From contig CAWARK010000014.1 in the NCBI GenBank assembly GCA_963784415.1, forward strand, positions 744,001 through 808,000: 64,000 bases of DNA, in the 5' to 3' direction. The stretch is from UBA7672 sp963784415. Its GTDB lineage: Bacteria; Pseudomonadota; Alphaproteobacteria; Caulobacterales; Hyphomonadaceae. Positions within the stretch are counted from its first letter, which is position 1. Every line of letters starts with the position of its first letter. The translations under genes and the position numbers were made by a program. The notes beneath the pieces were generated by a model. It was given only the letters and a program-made list of their open reading frames with translations. It did not search any database and had not been told where the DNA came from. Shown here in pieces: positions 53,718 to 62,445 of the stretch.

Positions 53718-54563
53718 ATGCAAGCGATAGGCAAGGCGCTCTGGTACATTGAAAGCCATTTCGGCGAGCCGTTCACGCTCGACGACGTGGCGCAGGTCTC
53801 GGGACTCTCGCGCTTTCATCTTGCACGCACCTTCACTGCCATGGTCGGTCAACCTGTTCTCGCTTACGCGCGCGGACGGCGGCTGAGCGAGGCGGCGCGA
53901 TTGCTGGCCGATGGTGCGCCCGACATTCTTCAGGTCGCGCTCGCTGTTGGTTATGGATCTCACGAGGCATTCACCCGCGCCTTCCGCGACCAGTTCGGGG
54001 TCACACCCCAGGAGGCGCGCGCACGGCAATCTTTTGCCCAACTCGCAATCACGGAGGCTATCCGTATGCCCGACCAACCTGCCGCATCCATCTCCCCCGA
54101 TCGCTACGTCTCCGGCACGACAATGCTCTTTGCGGGAATCCGAAAGTATTTCCGTTTTGACGAACGCGCGGGCATCGCCTCGCTCTGGCATGCCTTTGGC
54201 CCGCACCTCGGTGCGATCACGAACACGATCCCTGGCGCCGCTTTCGGCCTCTGCCTTGGCCCCGCAGATCCGAGCGACAGCAACGGCTTCGACTATGCAC
54301 CTGCAGTTGAAGTCAGTAGCCTTTCTGATCTTCCTGAGGGCCTGTCGGGCATCCGCGTCGCCGCGCGCGAGTGGGCCGTCTTCCGTCACGCCGGGCATGT
54401 TTCCACGCTCGGCGTCACGTGCGCAGCAGCAGGGGACTGGCTGGCGCAATCGAGTCGCGCGCCGCCTGATGGTCCGATGCAGATGATCGAGCGTTACGGT
54501 CCGGAATTCGATCCGCATACGGGCAATGGCGGATGCGAGGTCTGGGTACCGCTTGGTTCCTGA
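53718..54563 (+). CDS. AraC-family regulator with GyrI-like effector domain
   Basis: A 281-residue protein. The N-terminal about 105 residues hold two AraC helix-turn-helices (FTLDDVAQVSGLSRFHLARTFTAMVG and ILQVALAVGYGSHEAFTRAFRDQFGVTPQEAR). From about residue 115 the GyrI-like small-molecule-binding domain follows, with TTMLFAGIRKYF, LGPADPSD, and VAAREWAVFRHAGHVSTL, and the usual C-terminal YGPEFDP. This matches Rob/SoxS-related regulators of drug or stress response. GGAAGG precedes the ATG. The neighbouring porin gene may be a target. Confidence 0.88.
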   Translation: MQAIGKALWYIESHFGEPFTLDDVAQVSGLSRFHLARTFTAMVGQPVLAYARGRRLSEAARLLADGAPDILQVALAVGYGSHEAFTRAFRDQFGVTPQEARARQSFAQLAITEAIRMPDQPAASISPDRYVSGTTMLFAGIRKYFRFDERAGIASLWHAFGPHLGAITNTIPGAAFGLCLGPADPSDSNGFDYAPAVEVSSLSDLPEGLSGIRVAAREWAVFRHAGHVSTLGVTCAAAGDWLAQSSRAPPDGPMQMIERYGPEFDPHTGNGGCEVWVPLGS

Positions 54564-54958
54564 ATGCTTAATTTGAGTCCGCACAGCCGGCCAAATCGCG
54601 CATCGAGGGAACAGCCTGACTCCAGGGCGCTCGTCCGGGGCGTAATGCCTGCAGATTCCTGGATTACGGCGCATTCGCGTGGCGGGGCGAAAAAACGAAT
54701 CGTATCTGCGGCGGGAGGCGATTCTGTGCTCTTCCGGAACGTAACTCGCCTCCCACCGGGCATTGCCAGACGGCAAGCATGTTGCCCGCTTGCCCGCGTG
54801 GCGCTGAAAATGCGTCCGGGGGCGTTGTTCGGTCCGGCCCGCGTATCGCCAACGCAAAAAAAAGCGTGTAACCCGGGGATCAGATGCGGGGCGACCGCGT
54901 TTAGACCTTGGCGCCGGAGCTTGGCTGCCGGGGAATGCCTTTGGATAAGGGGACTGTA
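54564..54958. other. 395-base region before the OmpA-like gene
   Basis: There is no convincing gene here. It contains an inverted repeat, GGGAGGCGA (54714) and TCGCCTCCC (about 54750), with arms of 9 bases, and an A-rich stretch AAAAAAAA at 54857. It probably holds the promoter and leader of the porin gene. Confidence 0.5.
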
Positions 54959-56123
54959 ATGAAAAGAGCACTTTTGTGCGCAACAGCGGCCGCCACGATG
55001 GTCTCTGCGGGCGCGGTAGCGCATGCGCAATCCGGCTGGTACGGCACTGCCAAGATCGGCGCTATCGTCGATGGCATCCAGGACGTCGATGCCAAGAACC
55101 CGGTCGTCGGCGGTATGATCGACACCAACGCGACGCCCCAGTCTGATCTGGTTTACGGCGCGGGTCTCGGTTTTGGCTTCGACAGCGGTCTCCGCCTCGA
55201 AGGCGTTTTCGAATATCGCAACGTCGAGCTCGAGGTACCGGACACGTTCCTCGGCCTGCAGCCGCTCGGCACGAGCGGTCCGGACGGCGCTGGTTCGACC
55301 CGCGTCACCGACCTGATGTTCAACGTCATCCAGGACTTCAAATCCGAAGCTCGAAGATCACGCCGTATCTCGGCATCGGTGTCGGCGCTGCTCGCGTCAA
55401 CAGCCGCGTTTCGTCGCTCTACTCGGCCGGTCCGGCTCAGGCCAACGGCTTTAACGACAGCGGCACTGGCTACGCGTACAACGCGGTTGCCGGCCTCGGC
55501 ATCAAGCTGAACGAACAGGTGACGATCGATCTCGGTTACACCTACCTGACCGTTCCCGATATCGACATGAACGGCATCGACGGCAATTACGAGACGTCCT
55601 ACCAGGACCACTCCGTGAAGGTCGGTCTGCGTTGGCAGTTCGCGGCTCCGCCGCCGCCGGCCCCGCCGCCGCCGCCGCCGCCGCCTCCGCCGCCTCGCCG
55701 CCGCCGCCGCCGCCCCCTCCGCCCCCGCCCCCGCCGGTAACCACCGGCCAGACCGCGGCTCAGACGTGCACCCAACAGCAACCGCCGTTCGTGGTGTACT
55801 TCGAGTGGGATCGTTCGGACCTCACCTCGGCGAACCGCGACACGATCAACGCTGCCGTGGCTCGCGCCAAGACCGGTGGTTGCTCGATCACGCTGACGTC
55901 CGTCGAAGGTCACACCGACTCGTCGGGTAAACCGGCCTACAACGACAAGCTGTCGCAACGCCGCGCTGACGTGGTGAAAACTGCTCTGCTGGGCGCTGGC
56001 GTGGCTGACGCCGCGATCAAGACCGCCGCCAAGGGCGAATCGGAACCGGCTGAGCCGCGTCCCGACGGCACCCGCGAGCCGCTCAACCGCCGCGCGGAAG
56101 TGCAGATCACGATCGGTCGCTAA
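54959..56123 (+). CDS. OmpA-family outer-membrane porin (two frameshifts)
   Basis: A protein of about 387 residues: signal (LLCATAAATMVSAGAVAHAQ), N-terminal 8-strand beta-barrel (GWYGTAKIGAIVDGIQD and LGFGFDSGLRLEGVFEYRNV), a proline-rich linker, and a C-terminal OmpA domain. The barrel shifts frame near 55345 and continues SKITPYLGIGVGAARV to VGLRWQF; the frame shifts again inside the long CCG/CCT proline run near 55690. The OmpA domain then reads VYFEWDRSDLT, SVEGHTDSSGKPAYNDKLSQRRAD and NRRAEVQITI, with the Asp and Arg that bind peptidoglycan. It should anchor the outer membrane to the wall. The proline run makes it an EF-P client candidate. Confidence 0.88.
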
Positions 56124-57013
56124 TCGCGATCAGTCGCTACGAACTGAAGAGGCAGCCCGGTCGAAAGACCGGGCTGTTTCCGTTTGGGCGCAGCGTCGCC
56201 ATCAATTTCGAGCCCGGCTGATTCGAACAGGCGCGCGATCGCGCCCACCAGTTCGATATTTCGGGGACGGTCTTCCAGGTCTCCGATCTGAGCCGCAATG
56301 AGGTGCGCCAGATTTCCAAGACGCTCAGCGCCGATGTCGAGCAGCGAATCGCGCAGAGCAGGCGAGATCTGCGGTGATTGTCTGATCGCTGCCACCGAAG
56401 CTTCGACCAACATCGTGCGGGTGACGCCGGTTTTGGCGCGGGTTAGGTGGAGGAGGTGGAGGCCTAGTTCGATTTCGGCGGCAACGGCCGTGCCTTTGCC
56501 GCCCTCGTATTCCCGGGGAGCGCCGAGATAGCGTAGCGGCCAGCCATAGGCCGCGATCCGTTCGGCCAGGCGATATTCGGCCAGCATTGTCAGATGCGTG
56601 AGACCGCGCGACAGGCCGAACTCCAGGATCCCGACCATCAGTTCGCGCTGATGATTGGTTGGCCAGCGCGGGTTGGCCGCGCGCCGGTGTTGCGGGGCCG
56701 CGATCCAGCGCGAGATGTCCCAGACACTCTCCAGCTCCGGCAGCGGTTCGTCCGCCCAGTCCGCGAATTTCTTGAGCAGCGTGGGGCCTAGCGTAGGGTT
56801 CAGTCGCACCGACGCCGCGACATCGCCAAAAGGATCAATGCTCATCAGGTAGACGACGGTCTCATTGTCGAACTCGTCGGTCTCGCGACCATTGGTTGAT
56901 GTGAGCCCACCCCAACCGTGACCTTCGACGTAGTAAGTGTGGCGCATGCGAAACATCTGGTCGAGCTGGCGGCCGTAGAGATGCTGATTGTCGAGTGTAA
57001 CCGTATGGATCAT
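56120..57013 (-). CDS. Acyl-homoserine-lactone synthase (LuxI family) with C-terminal extension
   Basis: A 297-residue LuxI-type autoinducer synthase. The N-terminal about 195 residues have the catalytic residues in the usual order: R-x-x-x-x-Y-x-E-x-x-GW (RMRHTYYVEGHGWGG), the acidic DEFDNE, AASVRLNPT, and ELESVWDISRW. It makes an N-acyl-homoserine lactone from SAM and acyl-ACP. LuxI proteins are usually about 200-225 residues; here about 90 extra residues (from about 205) form helices ending with a Pro/Lys tail. GGGAG precedes the ATG. No luxR gene is in the window. The last codons carry the terminator of the convergent porin gene. Confidence 0.85.
   Translation of the reverse strand: MIHTVTLDNQHLYGRQLDQMFRMRHTYYVEGHGWGGLTSTNGRETDEFDNETVVYLMSIDPFGDVAASVRLNPTLGPTLLKKFADWADEPLPELESVWDISRWIAAPQHRRAANPRWPTNHQRELMVGILEFGLSRGLTHLTMLAEYRLAERIAAYGWPLRYLGAPREYEGGKGTAVAAEIELGLHLLHLTRAKTGVTRTMLVEASVAAIRQSPQISPALRDSLLDIGAERLGNLAHLIAAQIGDLEDRPRNIELVGAIARLFESAGLEIDGDAAPKRKQPGLSTGLPLQFVATDRD
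56153..56185 (+). terminator. Terminator of the OmpA-like gene
   Basis: CAGCCCGGTC-GAAA-GACCGGGCTG is a perfect 10-base-pair stem with a stable GAAA tetraloop followed by TTTCCGTTT. It lies 30 bases after the porin stop and within the last codons of the convergent synthase gene. Confidence 0.85.
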
Positions 57014-57078
57014 GGCGAGCTCCCAACTCCGAGATCGAAGAAATGTTGGGGCGACTATGCGCTGGCGAGTCATTGAAA

Positions 57079-57093
57079 ACAACTATAGGTTGT
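57079..57093. promoter_or_regulatory. Dyad ACAAC-TATAG-GTTGT before the synthase gene
   Basis: A perfect 5-5-5 inverted repeat, extending imperfectly outward (AAC...GTAGTT), 66 bases upstream of the synthase ATG. Its length and place suit a lux-box-like site for a LuxR-type regulator, but the sequence is not a canonical lux box. Confidence 0.45.
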
Positions 57094-57167
57094 AGTTCAG
57101 ACGGAACGGGCTGCCGGAGCCAGGCCGTCTGCGTACAGTCGGGGGTTGTCCAGCGCCTGGCTGCCGC

Positions 57168-57608
57168 TTAACGCCTGTATTTGATGAAAGGCGTGGCTTT
57201 TGCCACCTGATCATAGAGCCGACGCGCTGTGGCGTTGAACTCCTGAGTTAGCCAGTAGACCTGATCTGCGCCGCGCGCGTCAGCCGCAGCGTAGACCGCT
57301 TCGATCAACGCGCGCCCAACGCCCTGGCCTCGTGCTTCCGGCGCCGTGAACAGGTCTTCGAGATAGCAGCGAGGCCCGACCGCCCACGTCACCGGATGGA
57401 AGAGATAGTGCACGATGCCGAGCAGGTCGCCCTCCGGCGTGGCGGCGCAAAGGCCAAGGATGGGCGCTTCCGGATCGAGGATGCGGGTCCAGGTCAGCTC
57501 GGTGACGTCTGCCGGGACATCGCTTTCATAGAACCGCAGATAGCCCTGCCAGAGCTGATGCCACCGGGTGCGATCGGCAGCGGCGAGCGGGCGTATTGTG
57601 AATGGCAT
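57168..57608 (-). CDS. GNAT family N-acetyltransferase
   Basis: A 146-residue GNAT protein. The acetyl-CoA loop is EARGQGVGRALIEAVYAAAD (Q/R-x-x-G-x-G/A), preceded by the strand YLEDLFTAP and followed by the conserved WLTQEFNATARRLYDQVA. This pattern (ED-L-F, then Y-W-x-T-x-x-x-N) is typical of diamine or aminoalkyl acetyltransferases. The substrate is unknown. Start chosen as the ATG giving MPFTIRPLAAADR; an ATG 14 codons upstream is possible. Confidence 0.82.
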   Translation of the reverse strand: MPFTIRPLAAADRTRWHQLWQGYLRFYESDVPADVTELTWTRILDPEAPILGLCAATPEGDLLGIVHYLFHPVTWAVGPRCYLEDLFTAPEARGQGVGRALIEAVYAAADARGADQVYWLTQEFNATARRLYDQVAKATPFIKYRR

Positions 57609-57760
57609 CGTCTGGCGGGCCTTCGGGTGGAACGGATCGCGGGAGACCATGACCTGATCCGCCAGATCATCAACCGTGGCGGATCAATTTCCGGCCCCGT
57701 GGCGCCTGCGACGGTCTGTTAATCTTGACAGACACCCCCATTGCGGGCGCCTTGCTGGCA

Positions 57761-58344
57761 ATGAGCACGGTCACTCTCACCGCCGGACAGGTCACGCGCG
57801 CCAAGCTGATGCAGGCGGCCAGCGTGATCGTTGCGCGCGACGGCATGGAAGCGGCCACGACCGCCGCCATCGCTGCCGAGGCTGGCGTGGCCGAGGGCAC
57901 GCTTTATCGCCATTTCGATAGCAAGGACGACCTGCTGATCGCTGCCTATCGCCAGATGAAGCAGGAAGTGTTCCTCGACGCTGGCGCAGGGCTCGACACG
58001 TCCATGGCGCCGCCGGAACGGCTGAAGCGGACCTGGCGGGCGATCTATCTCGCCTATCGCGCCAACAAGGATGCGTTCGCGCTTCGGCCAGCGCTTCTGC
58101 GGAGTCCGCACTGGCGGAGCGCGAGGGCGGCGAGGCCGGGCGGGCGGTGGGGCGCATGGTCGGCGACCTGCGCAAGGCGGGCATCGCGTCGGGCGACTTC
58201 AAGAACCTGCCGCCGGACCTGCTGGGCAGCCTGTTCATGGCGCCGATCACCTATCTGCTGAAGGCCGAGATCAAGGGTCGAAAGTGGACGGACGCCGAGC
58301 TTGATGCGGCGGCGGATTCGGTGCTGGCAGGCTGGCTTAAATAG
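57761..58344 (+). CDS. TetR-family transcriptional regulator (frameshifted)
   Basis: A repressor of about 194 residues. The N-terminal helix-turn-helix reads TRAKLMQAASVIVARDGMEAATTAAIAAEAGVAEGTLYRHFDSKDDLLIAAY, described in full only to show the TetR pattern ending in YRHF. Around 58070 the frame slips (probably two steps within 40 bases); the sense resumes with SALAEREGGEAGRAVGRMVGDLRKAGI and the ligand-domain end LLGSLFMAPITYLLKAEI. The product is a dimeric repressor, ligand unknown. The divergent GNAT and convergent oxidoreductase genes are its nearest candidates for control. Confidence 0.8.
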
Positions 58345-58376
58345 GTGTCGATCCAGCGACCTGTCGTCATCGACAG

Positions 58377-59364
58377 CTAGGGGCGCAGCACGACCTTCCC
58401 GACCAGTTTGCGATCGCGCATCAGTTCGAACGCTTCGCGCCATCGGTCCAGCGGCAGCTCGGCAAAGACGACGGGCTTCGTCTTGCCCTCGGCCGCCCAA
58501 CGCCAGATCTCATCGCGAATGATGCGACCCCGCTCCGGAAACTGGCGGCCGTATTCGCCCGCGCGCACGCCGACGACCGAGAAGCCCTTGATGAGGGGTA
58601 TGTTGGTGTTGACGCTGGCGATGCGTCCGCCGGCGAAGCCGATGACGAGCAGGCGCCCCGCGAAGGCAATGCAGCGCGTGGATTCGTCGAAGACATCGCC
58701 GCCCACCGGATCAAAAATCACATCGGCGCCCTTGCCGTTGGTGAGCGCTTTGACCTGCTCGCGAAACGCGTCGCCTGGGTTGGGGCCGAGTACGATGACC
58801 TCGTGCGCGCCTGCGCGACGAAGGCTCTCCATCTTTTCCGCAGACCCCGTGGTTGCGATCACACGCGCGCCGAGAAGGCGGCCGACATCCATCGTTGCCA
58901 TGCCGACGCCGCCCGACGCGCCGTGAACAAGGAGCGTCTCGCCGGGCTGGATCTGTCCGCGCGCGATCAGGGAAACGTGCGCCGTCACGTAGGCGGCGGG
59001 GTAGGCGGCGGCAGACGATGTCGGCATCGCGTCGGGGATGGGGTGCAGGTTGGCCGCCGGGCAGATTGCGAAGTCCGCGAATGCGCCTGTCTTGGCGCCG
59101 CCGGCGACCCGCTGGCCGACGCTGAACCCGGTAACGCCCGGTCCCATCGCATCGACCGTGCCGGCCAGGTCCATTCCGACGGTGAAGGGAGGATCGGGCT
59201 TGAACTGGTATTCCCCCTTCAGCATCAGAAGGTCCGGAAAATTGAGGCTGGCCGCTTCGACCCGGACGCGAATCTCTCCGGGTCCGGGTTCCGGGGTGGG
59301 GAGCTGCTTGAGGGCGATTCGCGAGTAGTCGGCGGCCAGTTCCTCGCAAATCTACCGCACGCAT
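58377..59364 (-). CDS. NADPH:quinone oxidoreductase-type MDR protein (frameshifted start)
   Basis: A zinc-free medium-chain dehydrogenase of about 328 residues. The first codons MRAV are separated by one base (near 59345) from EELAADYSRIALKQLPTPEPGPGEIRVRV, after which the frame is open to the end. The conserved LNFPDLLMLKG, the Rossmann loop VHGASGGVGMATMDVGRLLGA and the DPVGGDVF-ESTRCIAFAGRLLVIGF segments are typical of QOR-like enzymes. No zinc ligands are present. It reduces quinones or activated alkenes with NADPH. GGGAG precedes the ATG. It is convergent with the TetR gene. Confidence 0.85.
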
Positions 59365-59531
59365 CTGCTCGCTCCCTAGACCAGTCTGCACGCTGCACTG
59401 TCACTTCACCGGCGTCACGCCTTCCGTAACGACAAGGTGAAGCCCGGCCGGTTGACGAGAGTGCGTTGCAGCATGAATTTGTTCGCAACTGCACAAGAAC
59501 AGATGAGCCGTGCAGAGGGAAACGTTCCAGG

Positions 59532-59557
59532 GTCGTTTAGTAGTGCAATCAAACGAC
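59532..59557. promoter_or_regulatory. Inverted repeat before first UrcA gene
   Basis: GTCGTTT and AAACGAC form perfect 7-base arms around a 12-base spacer, 19 bases before the ATG of the first UrcA-like gene. It could be an operator or a leader hairpin. Confidence 0.4.
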
Positions 59558-59576
59558 AACCCGGAGACATAACACC

Positions 59577-59879
59577 ATGAAACGTATAGCAATTATCGCC
59601 GCAATCGCTCTATCGGCTTCGGTCGCACACGCCGATCCCGTATCTGTCGAGACGCCGAAGTCGCCGATCACGGCCGAGGCCGCGCAGGCCTATATCGTGA
59701 AGCTGGATAAGGCCGTGAAAGAGGTTTGCCACGATGAGTTCGCGCCTCTGCTTGGCTACGCCTATCTCAGCTACCAGGCCTGCGTGAAGAACACGCGCGC
59801 GACCGTCGCGAAGGACGAGCCGACCGGCCTGTACGCGCAGCGCGGATCGGCCGGCGCCATCGTGATCGCCGCGAAGTAA
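59577..59879 (+). CDS. UrcA family protein
   Basis: A 100-residue secreted protein: signal peptide IIAAIALSASVAHA, then a short helical domain with AAQAYIVKLDKAVKEVC and YQACVKNTRATVAK. The two Cys, about 19 residues apart, and the pattern A-x-x-x-x-L-x-x-A-x-x-x-x-C match UrcA, a family frequent in Caulobacterales and sphingomonads without known function. A good terminator follows. A second UrcA-like gene lies 220 bases downstream. Confidence 0.72.
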   Translation: MKRIAIIAAIALSASVAHADPVSVETPKSPITAEAAQAYIVKLDKAVKEVCHDEFAPLLGYAYLSYQACVKNTRATVAKDEPTGLYAQRGSAGAIVIAAK

Positions 59880-59902
59880 GTTCGACAACACTCAAACGCC
59901 AG

Positions 59903-59937
59903 AACGCCCGGGGCATCAGCTCCGGGCGTTTTCTTTT
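59903..59937 (+). terminator. Rho-independent terminator
   Basis: AACGCCCGG and CCGGGCGTT form a 9-base-pair stem followed by TTTTCTTTT, 24 bases after the first UrcA gene's stop. Confidence 0.9.
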
Positions 59938-60000
59938 GTCGCCGCGTGCGCGGAGGCCGAATGCCCAGAAGAAGCCACACTTGGTCCATTGACAGACCAT

Positions 60001-60020
60001 ATTGTTTCTCGATAAACAAT
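60001..60020. promoter_or_regulatory. Operator-like repeat ATTGTTT-N6-AAACAAT
   Basis: Perfect 7-base arms around CTCGAT form an AT-rich dyad, 80 bases upstream of the second UrcA-like gene. The composition stands out from the GC-rich surroundings and fits a repressor site. Confidence 0.5.
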
Positions 60021-60100
60021 CATCGACTTTCGAGATGGCATTCAGGGGCCAGCCCGGGAGGGACGATAGAGCAAAAGCCATGTCCAATCGGAGAATAACA

Positions 60101-60451
60101 ATGAAAACATCATCTTCGACCACCAACCTGATCGCCTGCATCACCATCATCGGCGCCGTTGCCGTGGGTTTCGCAACCGGACCCGCCTTCGCGCAGACCG
60201 GGCGCGACCGGAATGCGTTCGAATTCCAGTTCGTCTATGCGCCGAGCGAGCTCCAGACGGCGCAAGGCGCCGAAAAGCTTCTGGCGCGTCTCGAAAGCCA
60301 GGTGCGCGGCCGCTGCATCCCCCAGGGCCGCGTGACGACGGACCAGCATGCGCAAGCGCGTACCTGCGTGACGGAGACCATGCAGAAGACCATTTCCAAA
60401 TTCGCTTCGGCCACCGTGGCCCAGGCCTACGACCTTCAAACTGGCGGCTGA
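60101..60451 (+). CDS. UrcA family protein
   Basis: A 116-residue secreted protein with signal ACITIIGAVAVGFATGPAFAQ and a mature domain FEFQFVYAPSELQTAQGAEKLLARLESQVRGRC, followed by TCVTETMQKTISKFASATVAQAY. The F-x-Y-x-x-x-E-L-x-T-x-x-G start and the two Cys fit UrcA better than the first copy does. Function is unknown. Its own terminator and upstream dyad make it an independent transcription unit. Confidence 0.78.
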   Translation: MKTSSSTTNLIACITIIGAVAVGFATGPAFAQTGRDRNAFEFQFVYAPSELQTAQGAEKLLARLESQVRGRCIPQGRVTTDQHAQARTCVTETMQKTISKFASATVAQAYDLQTGG

Positions 60452-60482
60452 TCCCCCCGATTCCCAACGCCAGTGAGACGAG

Positions 60483-60512
60483 AGGCCGGATCCCACAAGG
60501 GTCCGGCCTTTT
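60483..60512 (+). terminator. Rho-independent terminator
   Basis: AGGCCGGATCCC and GGGTCCGGCCT pair in a long stem with an ACAA loop, followed by TTTT. It lies 31 bases after the second UrcA gene. Confidence 0.85.
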
Positions 60513-60714
60513 GCCCTTTAAGTGAGGGGTGCTCCCGGTATCCCTCCCTCCGACCTGTCTCGCGGGCCACCCCGCGATCCGGAAGACGCAGCGGGGTGCA
60601 GTGGTGTCTACCGAGCCAACGCATCCACCAGGACGCAACGCCATGCCGGACGTCCGCCACAGCTGATCCCAAGTCCTTGGCGGACGGACCGGGTCAGGCG
60701 CCTGCGCGCCGCCG

Positions 60715-62307
60715 CTAGTCGCGAACGCTGAAGGCAGCCCAACGGCTGAGCTGGCTTTGCTCGCCATCGACCGAGACACCCCGTACGCGCCAGCGCCACA
60801 CGCCAACCGCAAAGGTCTCGGCAACTTCCGTGGCGGCCGGAATCGTCATGCGGCGTGGTGGATCGCTGGTCCACCGTTGAATGGCAGAATCGAAGGGTTG
60901 GATTTCAACGAGGTAGGACGTCGCTGAGTCGTTGCCGGTCCAGGCGAGGCGGATGGATTGCTGACCGCCAGCGAGTTGCGCGCCTTCGACGGGCTCGAGA
61001 ATGCGCGGGGATGATTCAACAAAGGATGCTGGCGCGACCGATGACGCGGCGAGCGTTTCCGCGAAACGCGCCTGAGGGATTGCGAGGGATGCCTTGAACC
61101 AGGCCGTGCGCTCGTCGGGCAGGGAGACGCGGTACCACTCGCCGTCGCTTTGAAATACATGGCCGTTGATCAGCAAGGCTTCGCCGCCGAAGCGTGTTTC
61201 TGCCAGCACCGGCACTTCGTCGGTGGAAGAGGGTTGCGCGCGGTAGCGTTGGCCGGACGCGCGGGCGACGATGGGTTCGGGAGGTGTGAAGGCGGCGGGA
61301 TCCGGGGCTGCTGCGGGTTCTGCGGGGGCTGTACTGAGTGTGGGCGCTGCGGTCTCAGCGAGCGCATCGGCGAGGGTGATGCTTTCGGCGGGGCTCGTGG
61401 CGGCGGGTGTCATCAGAGATATGGACAGCGCGCCGTCCGGATTTCTGAGCACCATCCACGCCGCAACGCCGCCGCCGGCGAGGATCGCGAGAAGGAGGAC
61501 GGGGAGCATCCATCGCATCGGGCCGGGGCGAACGCTCTGATCGCCCTCGTATGCGAAGCCGCCCGGCGCATTCAACCAGTCACCTTGTGGTCGGGGCGGA
61601 GCGATCGAAGGGCCGTCGAGCATTGGATCGTGCGGCGCCATGCGCTGTGCCGACTCTGTCGCCGCGCGTTCCGGTACAGCCGTTGATTTGCGCTTGGGTT
61701 CCGGCTCGCTGGCAAATAGCGCCTCGTCGATGTCCGGGCCGCCGGCAATCGAAGTGGCTGCGGGGTCACTGGATGCAACCGCAATGTCGGTGTCGCGGGC
61801 TGGGACTGCGGCAACTGGCGCGCGCTGTGACGGCGGGCTGGCAAGCGGGGGACTGTGTTCGTTCGCATGGATCGTGCCGGTGGAGATATCGAAGCTCGCA
61901 ATCAGCGCTTCGTTCCGCGAGTTGATCTTTTCGGTCAACAGATCCAGCAGGCGACGAAGAAACGCCGCGTCTTTGGACATGACCATCGCCGTGCGGCCAT
62001 CGGATGTGCCGATCAACAGACCGCGCTCGATGGGCGCAAGCATGTTGATCAGGACCAGCACGATCCCAAGTCCAACGCCCGCCCAGGCCAAGGGTCCGTA
62101 CAGCGGGACCTGTGATCCGGCGCCGCCGGTCGCCAGCAGTCCGACGAAGGCGAGCCACCAACTACGCGCGCTTTCGAAGAAGCGGATCGAACCGATATTG
62201 TCGATGGCGATAACCTGTGTGCCCAGAACAAGCGTGTGTTCCCGCACCTTGCCGACGCCTGCCTTGTAAGACGTCTGCAGCTCTGATCTGGCGAGTCCCG
62301 CAACCAT
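60715..62307 (-). CDS. Large multi-domain membrane protein (DUF6232-like, SH3-like)
   Basis: A 530-residue protein. The N-terminal about 120 residues resemble a DUF6232-type membrane-linked PH-like unit: VREHTLVLGTQVIAIDNIGSIRFF, two helices (WWLAFVGLLATGGAG and AWAGVGLGIVLVLINMLA) and GRTAMVMSKDAAFLRRLLDLLTEKI. A long low-complexity Pro/Ala stretch follows, then a third helix (MRWMLPVLLLAILAGGGVAAWMV). The C-terminal part outside has an SH3-like domain (VLAETRFGGEALLINGHVFQSDGEWYRVSLPDERTAWFK) and an Fn3-like end (SIRLAWTGNDSATSYLVEIQPF and WRWRVRGVSVDGEQS). Function unknown; a wall or surface-sensing role is conceivable. ATG chosen over a GTG six codons earlier. Confidence 0.7.
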   Translation of the reverse strand: MVAGLARSELQTSYKAGVGKVREHTLVLGTQVIAIDNIGSIRFFESARSWWLAFVGLLATGGAGSQVPLYGPLAWAGVGLGIVLVLINMLAPIERGLLIGTSDGRTAMVMSKDAAFLRRLLDLLTEKINSRNEALIASFDISTGTIHANEHSPPLASPPSQRAPVAAVPARDTDIAVASSDPAATSIAGGPDIDEALFASEPEPKRKSTAVPERAATESAQRMAPHDPMLDGPSIAPPRPQGDWLNAPGGFAYEGDQSVRPGPMRWMLPVLLLAILAGGGVAAWMVLRNPDGALSISLMTPAATSPAESITLADALAETAAPTLSTAPAEPAAAPDPAAFTPPEPIVARASGQRYRAQPSSTDEVPVLAETRFGGEALLINGHVFQSDGEWYRVSLPDERTAWFKASLAIPQARFAETLAASSVAPASFVESSPRILEPVEGAQLAGGQQSIRLAWTGNDSATSYLVEIQPFDSAIQRWTSDPPRRMTIPAATEVAETFAVGVWRWRVRGVSVDGEQSQLSRWAAFSVRD

Positions 62308-62445
62308 GGCGTCCCCGTCCTTCACTCAACAGGCTGACGCGGATGATGACCAAAATCATCATCGCGACTGCGGAACAAAACGCACCCCTCCGATCCCTCG
62401 GCGGTGAGCATAGGCTGGGGTCAGAGGGGCCGCCAGAGGCAGGCG

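Noticed and set aside
54857..54865. Poly-A tract as a terminator U-tract on the minus strand
   Set aside because: No stable hairpin lies directly next to it on the relevant side, and no minus-strand gene ends there.
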